Source: JADJSS01 sp964490845 (GTDB lineage Bacteria; Bacteroidota; Bacteroidia; Chitinophagales; JADIYW01). Taken from it: a stretch of 64,000 bases of DNA. Position numbers and translations under genes: made by a program. This document shows positions 18,450-27,086 of the stretch, one piece after another. The notes under the pieces were generated by a model. That model saw only the letters and a program-made list of their open reading frames with translations. It had not been told where the DNA came from and ran no database searches. The stretch spans positions 124,001 to 188,000 of the forward strand of contig CAZBED010000005.1 of the NCBI GenBank assembly GCA_964490845.1, given 5' to 3'. Position 1 is the stretch's first letter; each line of letters begins with the position of its first letter.

Positions 18450-19076
18450 TTATTTCACTTTTAAAGTATTCAGCCATTTCATCCATTTCCCCTGAATAAT
18501 TTGTATATTTTCAGGTTTAGTATCGCATCGGATGTTGCCAAACTCATTCTTAGACAGGCGTTTTAAAATCCAGTTGGCTCTGCCACAAACCTTAAAAACA
18601 TCATCATCAATCTGATAATTATAGGTATTATCTTTTAACTGGCCGGTTTTTACTCTACACCAAATGGTGACATCAAAAGCATTGGTCAGTCCGATATATG
18701 TTGTATCCATTAAAGCATTGATTAATTCTGGAAGAAAAGAACAATACCGTGTACTGTCCATTGCTATCCAAAACGGACAACGGAACAGTTTCTCATAATC
18801 GGGTTCTTTAAAAATAAACTGTCGTATCTCTTCCGGCCTGTAATTGATTATTTCATTCTGCACATTATCTTTTCGCATTCCATAAGCCACTTTAAATTCA
18901 CCGTTTACAGTTTTAAGTTGTTTCTGAAACGCAGGAGGCATTGAAGGAGTGGCCAGAAAAGGTTTATCTGCGGAATAAACCCTATTGAATGCAATCAAAC
19001 ATATAATAAATAATAAAGCACCTGCCCTTTTATGATTTCTTAGGTGGATTATTTCTGTTTGGGTTATTGTTCGCAT
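18450..19076 (-). CDS. Secreted protein of unknown function downstream of ricT
   Basis: About 208 residues with a hydrophobic signal segment (AGALLFIICLIAFNRVYSA). The open frame extends upstream to 19301, but that part is only the shadow of the repetitive ricT tail; the ATG at 19076 is the last one that keeps the signal peptide. It overlaps the ricT 3' end by 47 bases. The mature part has several cysteines (FRCPFW, TRYCSF, TIWCRV, FKVCGRA, IRCDTK) that may form disulphides in the periplasm. In other Bacteroidota gldH often follows ricT, but I do not see GldH features or a lipobox here. Confidence 0.6.
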   Translation of the reverse strand: MRTITQTEIIHLRNHKRAGALLFIICLIAFNRVYSADKPFLATPSMPPAFQKQLKTVNGEFKVAYGMRKDNVQNEIINYRPEEIRQFIFKEPDYEKLFRCPFWIAMDSTRYCSFLPELINALMDTTYIGLTNAFDVTIWCRVKTGQLKDNTYNYQIDDDVFKVCGRANWILKRLSKNEFGNIRCDTKPENIQIIQGKWMKWLNTLKVK

Positions 19077-20349
19077 TTCCCTGATTATTTGGTCGTGGCG
19101 GACGATTTTGTTGCTGTCTGTTTGGATTGTTTTGCGGCTTCTGTTGGCGGTTCGCCGGTTTATTCTGCTGGCCTTGCTGCTGATTATTCTGTGGCCGGTT
19201 CTGCTGGTTGCGTTGCTGGCCCTTAGATTTATTCTTGTGATGGTGTTTTTTATCTTTTCTGTCCAGGCTGGCAAGTGAGATATGGCCAACCACATCCGCA
19301 AATTCCAGTACTTCTTCCACGCCGGCTTTTTCTTCCACTTCTACTAACTCCGTAATGTCCGCCGGTTTTTTCCCATTCGCATTCATATCCAGAATCATCT
19401 TCACATTTTCCAGTGAAATGGGATAAAAAGTGCCGGAACCTTTTACGGTATAAAACATCAGGCCTTTCAGTATATCTGTTTTCATCAGGCGTGCCTCGCC
19501 GGTTTCCAGTTGTAGGGTTTCTGCTTTTTCCGGAACATCTCTCAATGCATCCAGATAAGTATCCAACTCATAATTTAGACAGCACTTTAACCTGCCGCAC
19601 TGTCCGCTTAATTTTGTTTGATTGATAGACAAGTTTTGATAACGGGCGGCTGTTGTATTCACCGTTTTAAAACTGGTGAGCCACGTAGAACAACACAACT
19701 CCCGACCACAGGAACCAATACCTCCAACTATACCTGCCTCCTGGCGTGCCCCTATCTGGCGCATTTCAATTTTCACCTTAAATTCAGCCGCCAGCACCTT
19801 TATAAGCTCCCTGAAATCCACGCGGCCATCCGCTGTGTAGTAAAAGGTCGCCTTGCGTCCATCTGCCTGATACTGAACATCCCCGAGCTTCATATCCAGT
19901 CCGAGGTTGCGGGCCAGTACACGTGCTTTCAGCATGGTTTGTTTTTCTTTGGCACGCGCCTGTTCCATCAAATGCAGTTCATTATCTTTTGCGATGCGTA
20001 AAATAGAACGAATGTCTTCAGAAGTTTCTTTCATCCGTTTCTTTTTCATTTGCAGCCGTACCAATTCTCCGCTCAGGGTTATTTGCCCCAAATCATAACC
20101 TTGTACAGCCTCAACAATAACATAATCGCCGGTATATAAATCAAACCGTTTATCGTTACGATAAAATCCTTTGCGTGAGCCGCTCTTGAAGCTTACTTCA
20201 TAAATATTGTATTTGGCAAACGGATCAGCAGTGATATCACTGAGCCAGTCATGAACTTCTAATTTTGAACATCCGCCTGTCGCACAATGTCCGTTATTTT
20301 TACAACCTGTAGGCATACCGCCTACGGTTCCGCAACTATTACAACTCAT
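19030..20349 (-). CDS. ricT: RicT/YaaT-like PSP1 domain protein
   Basis: A 439-residue cytoplasmic protein of the PSP1/YaaT family. In Bacillus subtilis YaaT (RicT) works with RicA and RicF in an iron-sulphur-containing complex that aids RNase Y. Here the PSP1 core holds the two cysteine clusters GSCGRELCCSTW and CGRLKCCLNYE, and the N-terminus is cysteine rich as well. After residue 370 the sequence turns into a low-complexity Asn/Gln/Pro/Lys tail (RNQQNRPQNNQQQGQQ), which may bind RNA. It lies 170 bases downstream of holB, the order seen across Bacteroidota. The tail overlaps the next gene. Confidence 0.9.
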   Translation of the reverse strand: MSCNSCGTVGGMPTGCKNNGHCATGGCSKLEVHDWLSDITADPFAKYNIYEVSFKSGSRKGFYRNDKRFDLYTGDYVIVEAVQGYDLGQITLSGELVRLQMKKKRMKETSEDIRSILRIAKDNELHLMEQARAKEKQTMLKARVLARNLGLDMKLGDVQYQADGRKATFYYTADGRVDFRELIKVLAAEFKVKIEMRQIGARQEAGIVGGIGSCGRELCCSTWLTSFKTVNTTAARYQNLSINQTKLSGQCGRLKCCLNYELDTYLDALRDVPEKAETLQLETGEARLMKTDILKGLMFYTVKGSGTFYPISLENVKMILDMNANGKKPADITELVEVEEKAGVEEVLEFADVVGHISLASLDRKDKKHHHKNKSKGQQRNQQNRPQNNQQQGQQNKPANRQQKPQNNPNRQQQNRPPRPNNQGNANNNPNRNNPPKKS

Positions 20350-20520
20350 TTCTTATCTGTATTGAGTAATTATTATTTTGCAGCCTGAAAACCACTTGAT
20401 AATAACTGAATATGAACAATTAATCCTGTTACCTTTCTTAGAATTCTGTATCTGAGAAAAGTAGTTATGACAAAAATACAGTAAAAAACGGGATATTCAG
20501 CAGTTAATTATTCGCAAATG

Positions 20521-21654
20521 TTAATCTCTTGCCCAAAGTATCTGATTCATTTTCAATGACATATCCATTAAAACAAATTTCGGGCTAACATTTCGCTCTA
20601 TTTCATAATGTTTTTGATTGATTAACTCCATCAGCCTTGAAAGTTTATTCAGGCTGATATATTTGTCCAGCGCTTTGGAAATGACCACCTCATCTTCCGT
20701 TAATTTAGCACCAGAAGGAGACACATATTTTGCCTGAACCGTTTCTCTGATGATATGCAACAGATACTCCAGGAATGACTTTAGATTTTCCCGCCCAATT
20801 TTTGACATTTCTTCTGTCCATTTCAGCAATGAACCGGCATTGGTACTTTCCTGCATACGGATGGTGTACTTAAAAAAATGAGTCAGCCGAATGGTGTCCA
20901 TAGAAGATGTCGCTTCTGACAGTTTGATGGCTTCATTATAATTCCCGTCCGCCAGATATGCGATATGTGTGGCATTTTCTCTTGGAATGCCTCTTCTTAA
21001 TAATGCTTCCGCAATAGCCGTATCCTCTGTTTTATTAATTTTTACCAGTTGGCAACGCGATAAAATGGTCGGTAAAATCTCTTCCTGATTTTCGGCAATA
21101 AGAATCAAAACGGTATTTGCAGGCGGCTCTTCCAACAATTTGAGCAATATATTTCCCTCTTTTGCCAGAGCCTCCGCCATCCAGATGAGCTGGATTTTAT
21201 AATCCGCTTCAAAGGTTGTTAGGCTGAGGCCTTTGATAATATTGCGTGCCTCATCTGCCGTAATATTTCCCTGTTTATTCTCCGCTCCAATGTATTGCAG
21301 CCACTCCAGTTCATTTATATAAGGTTGGCTAAGAGCTACTTCCCTAAACTCTTTTAAATAATCTATACTGGTTTGTGGTGGCTTATGTGAAGCATTCTTA
21401 TTGATAACAGGGTAGGAATAATGTATATCAGGATGTATGAGTTTTTGAGCTTTTATGCATGCATTACACATCCCGCAACTATCTTCTCCCTTATTTTCAC
21501 AGACAATATATTGTGAAAACGCGAGTGCCATGGCAAGGCCGCCGGCTCCCGGATGGGACAAAAATAATTGAGCGTGTGGTATATTGCCCGACTGGGCAAT
21601 GTGCATTAAATGTTTTTTGACTGGTTGCTGACCAATAACCTCTGAAAAAAGCAT
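20521..21654 (-). CDS. holB: DNA polymerase III subunit delta'
   Basis: A clamp-loader subunit that helps load the sliding clamp. The 377 residues begin FSEVIGQQPVKKHL, followed by a degenerate P-loop (SHPGAGGLAMA, no lysine), as expected for the non-ATP-binding delta' subunit. The zinc-binding cysteines are in CENKGEDSCGMCNACIK. QIKL-type and LLKLLEEPPANTVLILI motifs and the sensor LSRCQ are typical. It precedes ricT on the same strand. A near-match -7 element (TATTTTCG) lies three bases before the ATG. Confidence 0.92.
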   Translation of the reverse strand: MLFSEVIGQQPVKKHLMHIAQSGNIPHAQLFLSHPGAGGLAMALAFSQYIVCENKGEDSCGMCNACIKAQKLIHPDIHYSYPVINKNASHKPPQTSIDYLKEFREVALSQPYINELEWLQYIGAENKQGNITADEARNIIKGLSLTTFEADYKIQLIWMAEALAKEGNILLKLLEEPPANTVLILIAENQEEILPTILSRCQLVKINKTEDTAIAEALLRRGIPRENATHIAYLADGNYNEAIKLSEATSSMDTIRLTHFFKYTIRMQESTNAGSLLKWTEEMSKIGRENLKSFLEYLLHIIRETVQAKYVSPSGAKLTEDEVVISKALDKYISLNKLSRLMELINQKHYEIERNVSPKFVLMDMSLKMNQILWARD

Positions 21655-21766
21655 GCCCGAAAATAAGGATTAATGATGAATGATAAATAAAATACGGTTC
21701 TTTATGTTTGAACATTTTGCGTTTATCAACAGTTTAGATATGGCAAATAACATTTAACTTTATAGA

Positions 21767-22183
21767 ATGAATAAAAAAGTAGCCGTTATCCGTCGTGCCA
21801 GTTTTAATGCTGCTCACAAACTCTGGAACAACCAATGGAGTCTGGAGAAAAACAAGGAGGTATTCGGATTATGTGCCAATGAACATTTTCACGGACACAA
21901 TTATATGCTGGAAGTGAAGGTGACAGGTGAAATTGACCCTGAGACAGGTTATGTTATCGACCTTAAAATCATCAAAGATATTATACGGAATGAAATTGAG
22001 GAGCGGTTTGACCATAAAAATCTGAATCTGGATACGGTAGAATTTAAAAACCTGAATCCGACGGCTGAAAATATAGTAGTTGTCATATATGAACTTATCC
22101 GTGCAAAACTGGATATCAAGTACGAGTTGTTTATCAGACTTTGGGAAACAGAAAAAAATATGGTGGAATATCCCTGTCTTTAA
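21767..22183 (+). CDS. queD: 6-carboxy-tetrahydropterin synthase QueD
   Basis: QueD converts 7,8-dihydroneopterin triphosphate to 6-carboxytetrahydropterin in the first committed steps to queuosine. The 138 residues show the zinc ligands in FNAAHKL and HFHGHNY, the cysteine in FGLCANEH, and the C-terminal RLWET with the substrate-anchoring glutamate. The longer insert and LWNNQWSLEKNKEVF are typical of Bacteroidota members. A second queuosine gene, queG, is found at 34657. The 3' end overlaps the convergent lpxB gene by four bases. Confidence 0.92.
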   Translation: MNKKVAVIRRASFNAAHKLWNNQWSLEKNKEVFGLCANEHFHGHNYMLEVKVTGEIDPETGYVIDLKIIKDIIRNEIEERFDHKNLNLDTVEFKNLNPTAENIVVVIYELIRAKLDIKYELFIRLWETEKNMVEYPCL

Positions 22184-23241
22184 CCGGCATTTGCCGTAAT
22201 CCATTTTGCTGCACGTTGTGAAGCTCCTTTTTCTCCTATTTTTTTCATCAATAGGCTATAATCTACATGGTTTGCAGCCAACAGTCCGGTGAGTTCTTCT
22301 GTAATTCTGTCAGCAGTACAAGCCTGCTGTATAAGTTCTTCTACAATCTTTTCTTCCGCAATCAGATTGGGTAATGAAATAAAATGCACTTTAGCCAGCC
22401 GTTTTCCTATCTGGTAATTCAGCCAGGAAGTTTTATAAATGACAACCTGAGGCACACCAAACAACGCAGTTTCGAGAGTTGCCGTTCCGCTACACACAAT
22501 GGCCGCCTTTGAATTTTGCAGAACCTCGTAAGTCTTATCAAAAATCAGCGTTACATTTTTCGGAAGTTCAGTGGGGTATATATCCCTTAGTCCTGAAATG
22601 CCGGTAATTACAAATTGCTCCTCCGGAAAATTGGCAGCTGTTTCCAGCATCACCGGTATGAGGTTTTTCAGTTCCTGCTGCCTGCTGCCTGGCAGCAATG
22701 CAATCACCGACTTATCTTTGCCGGATACCGCAGACGGGTCAATAAAATCGAGTAAAGGATGTCCGACATACTGCGCGCTCGTATATTGATGTCTTTTGTA
22801 AAACGAAACCTCAAACGGCAAAATGCACAACATCACGTCGACGTATCGTTTTATCTTTTCAACACGACTCTCATTCCATGCCCAGATTTTTGGTGAAATA
22901 TAATATGCTACTTTAAACCCGTGTTGTTTGCACCATTTAGCCATTCTTAAATTAAATCCGGGATAATCAATCAAAACAACAATATCCGGCTGAAAGGAAG
23001 AAATATCATTTTTTACATCCAAAAAGTTGCGGCGGATGGTTTTAAGATGCCGCAGTACTTCATAAAACCCCATGAAAGACAAACGGTTCAACCCAAACAG
23101 CAATTGAACGCCAGCCTGTTGAAGCATATTACCACCTATGCCTTTAAAAACAGCGGCATTATCCAGGCTGGCTATCTCTTTTACCACATTACCACCCTGT
23201 AAATCACCGGATACCTCACCTGCTATAATGTAATATTTCAT
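22180..23241 (-). CDS. lpxB: Lipid-A-disaccharide synthase
   Basis: LpxB (GT19) joins UDP-2,3-diacylglucosamine and lipid X to make the lipid A disaccharide at the inner membrane. The 353-residue protein starts MKYYIIAGEVSGDLQGG; I prefer 23241 over the upstream in-frame codon at 23250. Other family signatures are FKGIGGNMLQQAG, LIDYPGFNLRMAKW, YYISPKIWAWNESR, LPGSRQQE and CSGTATLETALFGVPQVV. It is third in a likely unit surE-membrane protein-lpxB on the minus strand. Confidence 0.96.
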   Translation of the reverse strand: MKYYIIAGEVSGDLQGGNVVKEIASLDNAAVFKGIGGNMLQQAGVQLLFGLNRLSFMGFYEVLRHLKTIRRNFLDVKNDISSFQPDIVVLIDYPGFNLRMAKWCKQHGFKVAYYISPKIWAWNESRVEKIKRYVDVMLCILPFEVSFYKRHQYTSAQYVGHPLLDFIDPSAVSGKDKSVIALLPGSRQQELKNLIPVMLETAANFPEEQFVITGISGLRDIYPTELPKNVTLIFDKTYEVLQNSKAAIVCSGTATLETALFGVPQVVIYKTSWLNYQIGKRLAKVHFISLPNLIAEEKIVEELIQQACTADRITEELTGLLAANHVDYSLLMKKIGEKGASQRAAKWITANAG

Positions 23242-23266
23242 AGTTACCAAAAAGAAAACCGTTGGC

Positions 23267-23587
23267 TTAGTGCAGAAATTTAATATAAAGCATACCTGCT
23301 ATGTATACAAGAGATGCAAAAAAGACGCCTTTACACAAATTGAATTTTTTCAACAAATTGAATAAAAAAAAGAAAGGCAGATTGATAAACACACTCACTT
23401 TAATAAAGGATGGCAATACCGCCAGATCTCTGGCTCCCTTTACATATTCATCCCAGGTATAGTTATCAAATTTCACCAGATAATACAACACAAACATGAA
23501 CATAGGCAATATTAGTCCGATTACAAACCCAATAACAGTCTGGTCCATTTTTTCTAACCAGTTTTTTGAAGGAGGTACAGTGTTCAT
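23267..23587 (-). CDS. Small membrane protein between surE and lpxB
   Basis: A 106-residue protein with three hydrophobic segments (around residues 18-38, 63-78 and 85-104). No functional motif is visible. Its position, 50 bases after surE and 25 bases before lpxB, suggests one transcript and perhaps a lipid A or envelope role, but this is inference from neighbourhood only. Confidence 0.75.
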   Translation of the reverse strand: MNTVPPSKNWLEKMDQTVIGFVIGLILPMFMFVLYYLVKFDNYTWDEYVKGARDLAVLPSFIKVSVFINLPFFFLFNLLKKFNLCKGVFFASLVYIAGMLYIKFLH

Positions 23588-23637
23588 GGCAGGTTATTTT
23601 TTTTCAACAAAATTTAAACGAAAAATGACAGGTAATA

Positions 23638-24411
23638 TTATTCGTGCAGATTCCAGTTCTGATTGATATAGGAAATCGCATGATGGTGCGTTAAATCAAA
23701 CTGAACAGGTACAATAGATACATAGCCGTTGTCCAGAGCCCATACATCTGTGTCTTCACCCTGGTCAAAATTGACAAAATTACCTGTGAGCCAGTAATAA
23801 TTTTTACCATTTGGATCTCTGCGTTCATCAAACTCTTCCACCCATTTCGCCGTCGCCTGCCGGCAAATCTTCATTCCTTTTATTTGCTCAGCAGGAAGTT
23901 TGGGAATATTGACATTGAGTAAAGAATCTTTAGGTAAGCCTGAATTCAGCAGGTTTCGGATGATTTTTTCGGCGTATACTTTTGCTCCCGAAAAATCAGC
24001 ATCGAAAGAAAAATCCAATAATGAGAAACCTACCGCCGGAATACCGTCAATGGCAGCCTCCATGGCCGCTGACATGGTTCCTGAATAAATTACATTAATG
24101 GAAGCATTAGAACCATGATTAATACCGGAAACACAGATATCCGGTTTGCGGTGCAGTATTTTATCAATGGCAATTTTTACACAATCTACCGGAGTTCCGG
24201 AACATTGATAAGCGGGAATATCTCCAAACACACTCACTTTCTGCAACCGCAAAGGGTCGTGTATCGTAATGGCATGCCCCATACCGGATTGCGGGCTGTC
24301 TGGCGCTACCACCGTCACATCACCAAATTTCACCATTACTTCCACCAGCGCTTTGATGCCTGGGGAAATGATTCCATCGTCATTCGTTACTAATATCACA
24401 GGTCTGCTCAT
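23638..24411 (-). CDS. surE: 5'/3'-nucleotidase SurE
   Basis: SurE hydrolyses nucleoside monophosphates and short polyphosphate. The 257-residue protein has ILVTNDDGI at the N-terminus (metal-binding Asp pair), VAPDSPQSGMGHAIT, CSGTPVDCVKIA and SGINHGSN, all catalytic-site signatures. The start at 24411 is chosen over 24438 because the sequence before MSRPVILV does not belong to the fold and because TACTTTTG lies four bases upstream, which suggests a leaderless transcript starting at this ATG. It is the first gene of the unit that includes lpxB. Confidence 0.95.
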   Translation of the reverse strand: MSRPVILVTNDDGIISPGIKALVEVMVKFGDVTVVAPDSPQSGMGHAITIHDPLRLQKVSVFGDIPAYQCSGTPVDCVKIAIDKILHRKPDICVSGINHGSNASINVIYSGTMSAAMEAAIDGIPAVGFSLLDFSFDADFSGAKVYAEKIIRNLLNSGLPKDSLLNVNIPKLPAEQIKGMKICRQATAKWVEEFDERRDPNGKNYYWLTGNFVNFDQGEDTDVWALDNGYVSIVPVQFDLTHHHAISYINQNWNLHE

Positions 24412-24415
24412 ACTG

Positions 24416-24423
24416 CAAAAGTA
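24416..24423 (-). promoter_or_regulatory. -7 element (TACTTTTG) directly before surE
   Basis: Exact TAnnTTTG ending four bases (CAGT) before the surE ATG. Transcription would start at about the first base of the gene. Confidence 0.5.
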
Positions 24424-24504
24424 CGAATTTATGCTCAAGTGGTAAGCAACTCAAGACAAGTAATTTTATTTTTAATTAATCCCTAAAAATTACCTTAAAT
24501 TTTG

Positions 24505-24512
24505 TAGGTTTG
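24505..24512 (+). promoter_or_regulatory. -7 element (TAGGTTTG) directly before the DUF4230 gene
   Basis: Exact TAnnTTTG ending five bases (GGTGT) before the ATG at 24518, divergent from the surE element about 80 bases away. Confidence 0.45.
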
Positions 24513-24517
24513 GGTGT

Positions 24518-25135
24518 ATGAGTTCCGGATTAAAAAACATTATCATAACGATTTTAGTAGTATTGATTGGCATACTCGGCTTTAAGTTATTTATCAGTGA
24601 TCTGTTTAAGCAGAAGGATAATTCCACTGTTGACAGTACGATTGTAGTGCAAAGAATCCAGAAAGTGATGAAACTAATCACCGTGGAAGGACATTATTCA
24701 GAACTGATGAAGTATAAGGACTTCAGCTATATCGATTTTCCGGGGTTTCGGAAAGATGCGTTGCTTAAAGTAGATGCAAAAGTTTCGGTAGGCTACAACC
24801 TAGACAGTATGGACATTACAACAGATGAAAAGAACAAAACCATCGTCATAAAGCACATGCCCAAACCCGAAATTTTGTCTGTAGACACCGATATAAAATT
24901 CGAAAACTTAAGCTCAGGTGTTTTTACGGGTTTTAGTGAAGAAGAACTGACCAAGCTCAATAAAATGGCAAAAGACAATATCCGTAAGAGAGCGCTCAGC
25001 ATGGAATTAATCCGGCAGGCGGAAGAACAAAAAAATGAGTTGTTTGATTTATTATTTTATATGGCTAAAGGCAACGGATATTCCATCATTGTTGAAGGCA
25101 ATTCTCTTACGCCCAAAATTTATACTAAACAATAG
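24518..25135 (+). CDS. DUF4230 family membrane-anchored protein
   Basis: A 205-residue protein with one N-terminal membrane helix (residues 6-26) and an extracytoplasmic domain. FPGFRKDALLKVDAKVSVGYNLD is the recognisable DUF4230 core (the AKVSVGYNL strand), followed by KTIVIKHMPKPEIL and a helical C-terminus. The function of the family is not known. It is two bases upstream of the DUF456 gene and so probably the first of a two-gene unit. Confidence 0.82.
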   Translation: MSSGLKNIIITILVVLIGILGFKLFISDLFKQKDNSTVDSTIVVQRIQKVMKLITVEGHYSELMKYKDFSYIDFPGFRKDALLKVDAKVSVGYNLDSMDITTDEKNKTIVIKHMPKPEILSVDTDIKFENLSSGVFTGFSEEELTKLNKMAKDNIRKRALSMELIRQAEEQKNELFDLLFYMAKGNGYSIIVEGNSLTPKIYTKQ

Positions 25136-25137
25136 CC

Positions 25138-25629
25138 ATGGAAAGCATCATTATCATAACCATCGGTATTATTCTGCTGGTAGTAGGATTGGTCAGTTGC
25201 GTGATGCCGCCATTACCCGGTCCGCCTATAGCGTATATGGCACTGCTACTTGGCTACTGGGGGTTAGATAAAAAGGAAGAGTTGCCATTCTGGCTGCTGA
25301 TTACTTACCTCGCTATCATTATCATTGTCATCATTATAGACTATCTGATACCCGTTTGGGGAACCAAAAAATTCGGAGGGACAAAGGCCGGCGTACGTGG
25401 CTGTTTTATTGGAATTGTGGCAGGCATTATCTTCTCTCCTTTCGGTGGCGTGTCCATCATCATTTGTCCGTTTTTAGGTGCAATGCTGGGAGAACTCTTC
25501 ACGGGACAGGAATTTTCTATGGCAGTCAAATCAGGGATAGGCTCATTTGTTGGCTTCCTGCTCACCAGTGGATTAAAGATTATTCTTGTCCTGATGATAT
25601 GTTATCACTTTTTCAAAGCGGTATTTTGA
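25138..25629 (+). CDS. DUF456 family membrane protein
   Basis: A 163-residue hydrophobic protein with the DUF456 pattern: LPGPP near residue 25, a central WGTKKFGGTKAGVRGCFIG, then FSPFGG and GAMLGELFTG. The glycine-rich loops resemble small membrane proteins of unknown activity. It follows the DUF4230 gene with a two-base gap. No functional residues can be named with confidence. Confidence 0.85.
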   Translation: MESIIIITIGIILLVVGLVSCVMPPLPGPPIAYMALLLGYWGLDKKEELPFWLLITYLAIIIIVIIIDYLIPVWGTKKFGGTKAGVRGCFIGIVAGIIFSPFGGVSIIICPFLGAMLGELFTGQEFSMAVKSGIGSFVGFLLTSGLKIILVLMICYHFFKAVF

Positions 25630-25660
25630 ATAAAAGAGCTGTTATACTATCCATTAAATC

Positions 25661-26209
25661 ATGCTAAAGGAATTGTATTTAATTCGATTATTCCGCCAAA
25701 ACAAATTCTTGTTTACTGCGGTTTGCATATTTATTTTTTTTCAGCATTTTTTTTACATAAAGGACAACGGTTCTTTCCCCTGGTTTGTCTGGAGTATGTA
25801 TTCCTACAAAGAACCGTTACCACAAACCGTTATCCAAACTGAAATTTATGTAAACGGCAAACGCCTTAACATTTCCAAAATTCCCATCTGGCAGGAAGCT
25901 ACCCTCACTCACACTTTCCAGAAATACCATGAATTAGAACAAACAGAATTTATTGACCCCCTGGATACCATTGTAAAAAAAAGGACAAACTCCTTGCCTC
26001 CTTTTGTATATTCCTATGCGGCGGGGAAAATATGTAATCACTATGATGAGGCAAAAAATTATCCGTTATGGCTGACAAATTATATTTCCCGGCAAATAAC
26101 CTGTAAACCTGTTCATCTGCTGGAGGTAAAGGAAATGCACTATCAATATACCGATGGAAAATTTATACAGTCAGATTCCGGTACTACACTTTTACAAATA
26201 AAAAACTAA
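25661..26209 (+). CDS. Membrane-anchored protein resembling the soluble part of HTTM proteins
   Basis: A 182-residue protein with one membrane helix (residues 16-34) and an outside domain. The segment SFPWFVWSMYSYKEPLPQTV is placed like the WKMFAPNP part of the HTTM protein at 6241-7734, followed by a short strand-rich region (IYVNGKRLNISKIPIWQE). It overlaps the next gene by one base (TAATG), so the two are made together. I infer a two-gene split of an HTTM-like protein, but sequence similarity by eye is weak. Confidence 0.55.
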   Translation: MLKELYLIRLFRQNKFLFTAVCIFIFFQHFFYIKDNGSFPWFVWSMYSYKEPLPQTVIQTEIYVNGKRLNISKIPIWQEATLTHTFQKYHELEQTEFIDPLDTIVKKRTNSLPPFVYSYAAGKICNHYDEAKNYPLWLTNYISRQITCKPVHLLEVKEMHYQYTDGKFIQSDSGTTLLQIKN

Positions 26210-27027
26210 TGTATCCGGTGTCAAATACGAATATAGACAAGTATGCCCAAAAGGTGTTTATCCTGTTTTTTATACTGATGCTGTACAGGATTCACAGCCA
26301 TGCCATGCTGACGTATATCGTAAATCAACCTATTAAAGGGCCGGGGGTTGATTACACATTCTGGATAAGCCATTTACTTTGCTTCCCGGAGTTTATAATA
26401 CACCATTGGTGGCTTTGTTTTGCTATCGATGCCGGCGTGGTGGCGCTGAGTATCGCGGCCATTTTTTCCCGTACGAAAAGAAATAACATTACCATCTTGT
26501 TAATCCTGTTTTTTTTCATACAACGTATTACACTGGAGTCCTATTCCGTATCCCATACCAAGAGTATCAGTTGTTTATTTGTCGCATTATTGCCCTTTTG
26601 TTTCAGAAAAACAGAAAATATAACATTACTGATTGAATTCGGGAGGTATTTCCTGATATACATTCTAGTTATCTCCGCTTACCATAAGTTTCATCATGGC
26701 GCGCTCTTCGGACAAGATACATTTTCAGCCATCTTAATCAACCAGCACACAGACCTTGCTATTTTACACCCAGATCACATCAGTTTTAAAATTGCAAAAT
26801 TTCTTACGCAATATTCTGCACTAGCCAATATCGCCTTTAAACTCTTATTTCTGACACAGGCTTTTTTTATCACAGGCATTTTCACCAAACGGGCAGACAG
26901 AATGTTATTCATATTATTAACGGGATTTGCCGTCAGCACCTACTTGGTCATGCGGATTTATAATTTCGATATCATTGTATTAGGATTGACACTCCTGTAT
27001 TTTCCGGTTGGCAAAAAAAGGGGTTAA
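26209..27027 (+). CDS. Polytopic membrane protein, HTTM-like membrane half (tentative)
   Basis: A 272-residue protein with about seven hydrophobic segments. Histidine-rich loops are seen (MLYRIHSHAML, FIIHHWWLCFAID, ISAYHKFHHGALFG). YHKFHHGALFGQDTF recalls the TGLAKYGDTWMNG loop in the HTTM protein at 6241-7734. It is translationally coupled to the membrane-anchored protein upstream. It may be the transmembrane subunit of a gamma-carboxylase-like enzyme; DoxX-like oxidoreductase membrane proteins are an alternative. Confidence 0.55.
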   Translation: MYPVSNTNIDKYAQKVFILFFILMLYRIHSHAMLTYIVNQPIKGPGVDYTFWISHLLCFPEFIIHHWWLCFAIDAGVVALSIAAIFSRTKRNNITILLILFFFIQRITLESYSVSHTKSISCLFVALLPFCFRKTENITLLIEFGRYFLIYILVISAYHKFHHGALFGQDTFSAILINQHTDLAILHPDHISFKIAKFLTQYSALANIAFKLLFLTQAFFITGIFTKRADRMLFILLTGFAVSTYLVMRIYNFDIIVLGLTLLYFPVGKKRG

Positions 27028-27086
27028 AATTTGTAAAAAAACAAACTTGAAAAAAATAATATACTATCTTTAAAAAAATATTTTAC

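Noticed and set aside
19076..19301. Upstream extension of the secreted-protein gene into ricT
   Set aside because: It is Arg/Thr/Asn-rich shadow translation of the repetitive ricT tail and would bury the signal peptide.
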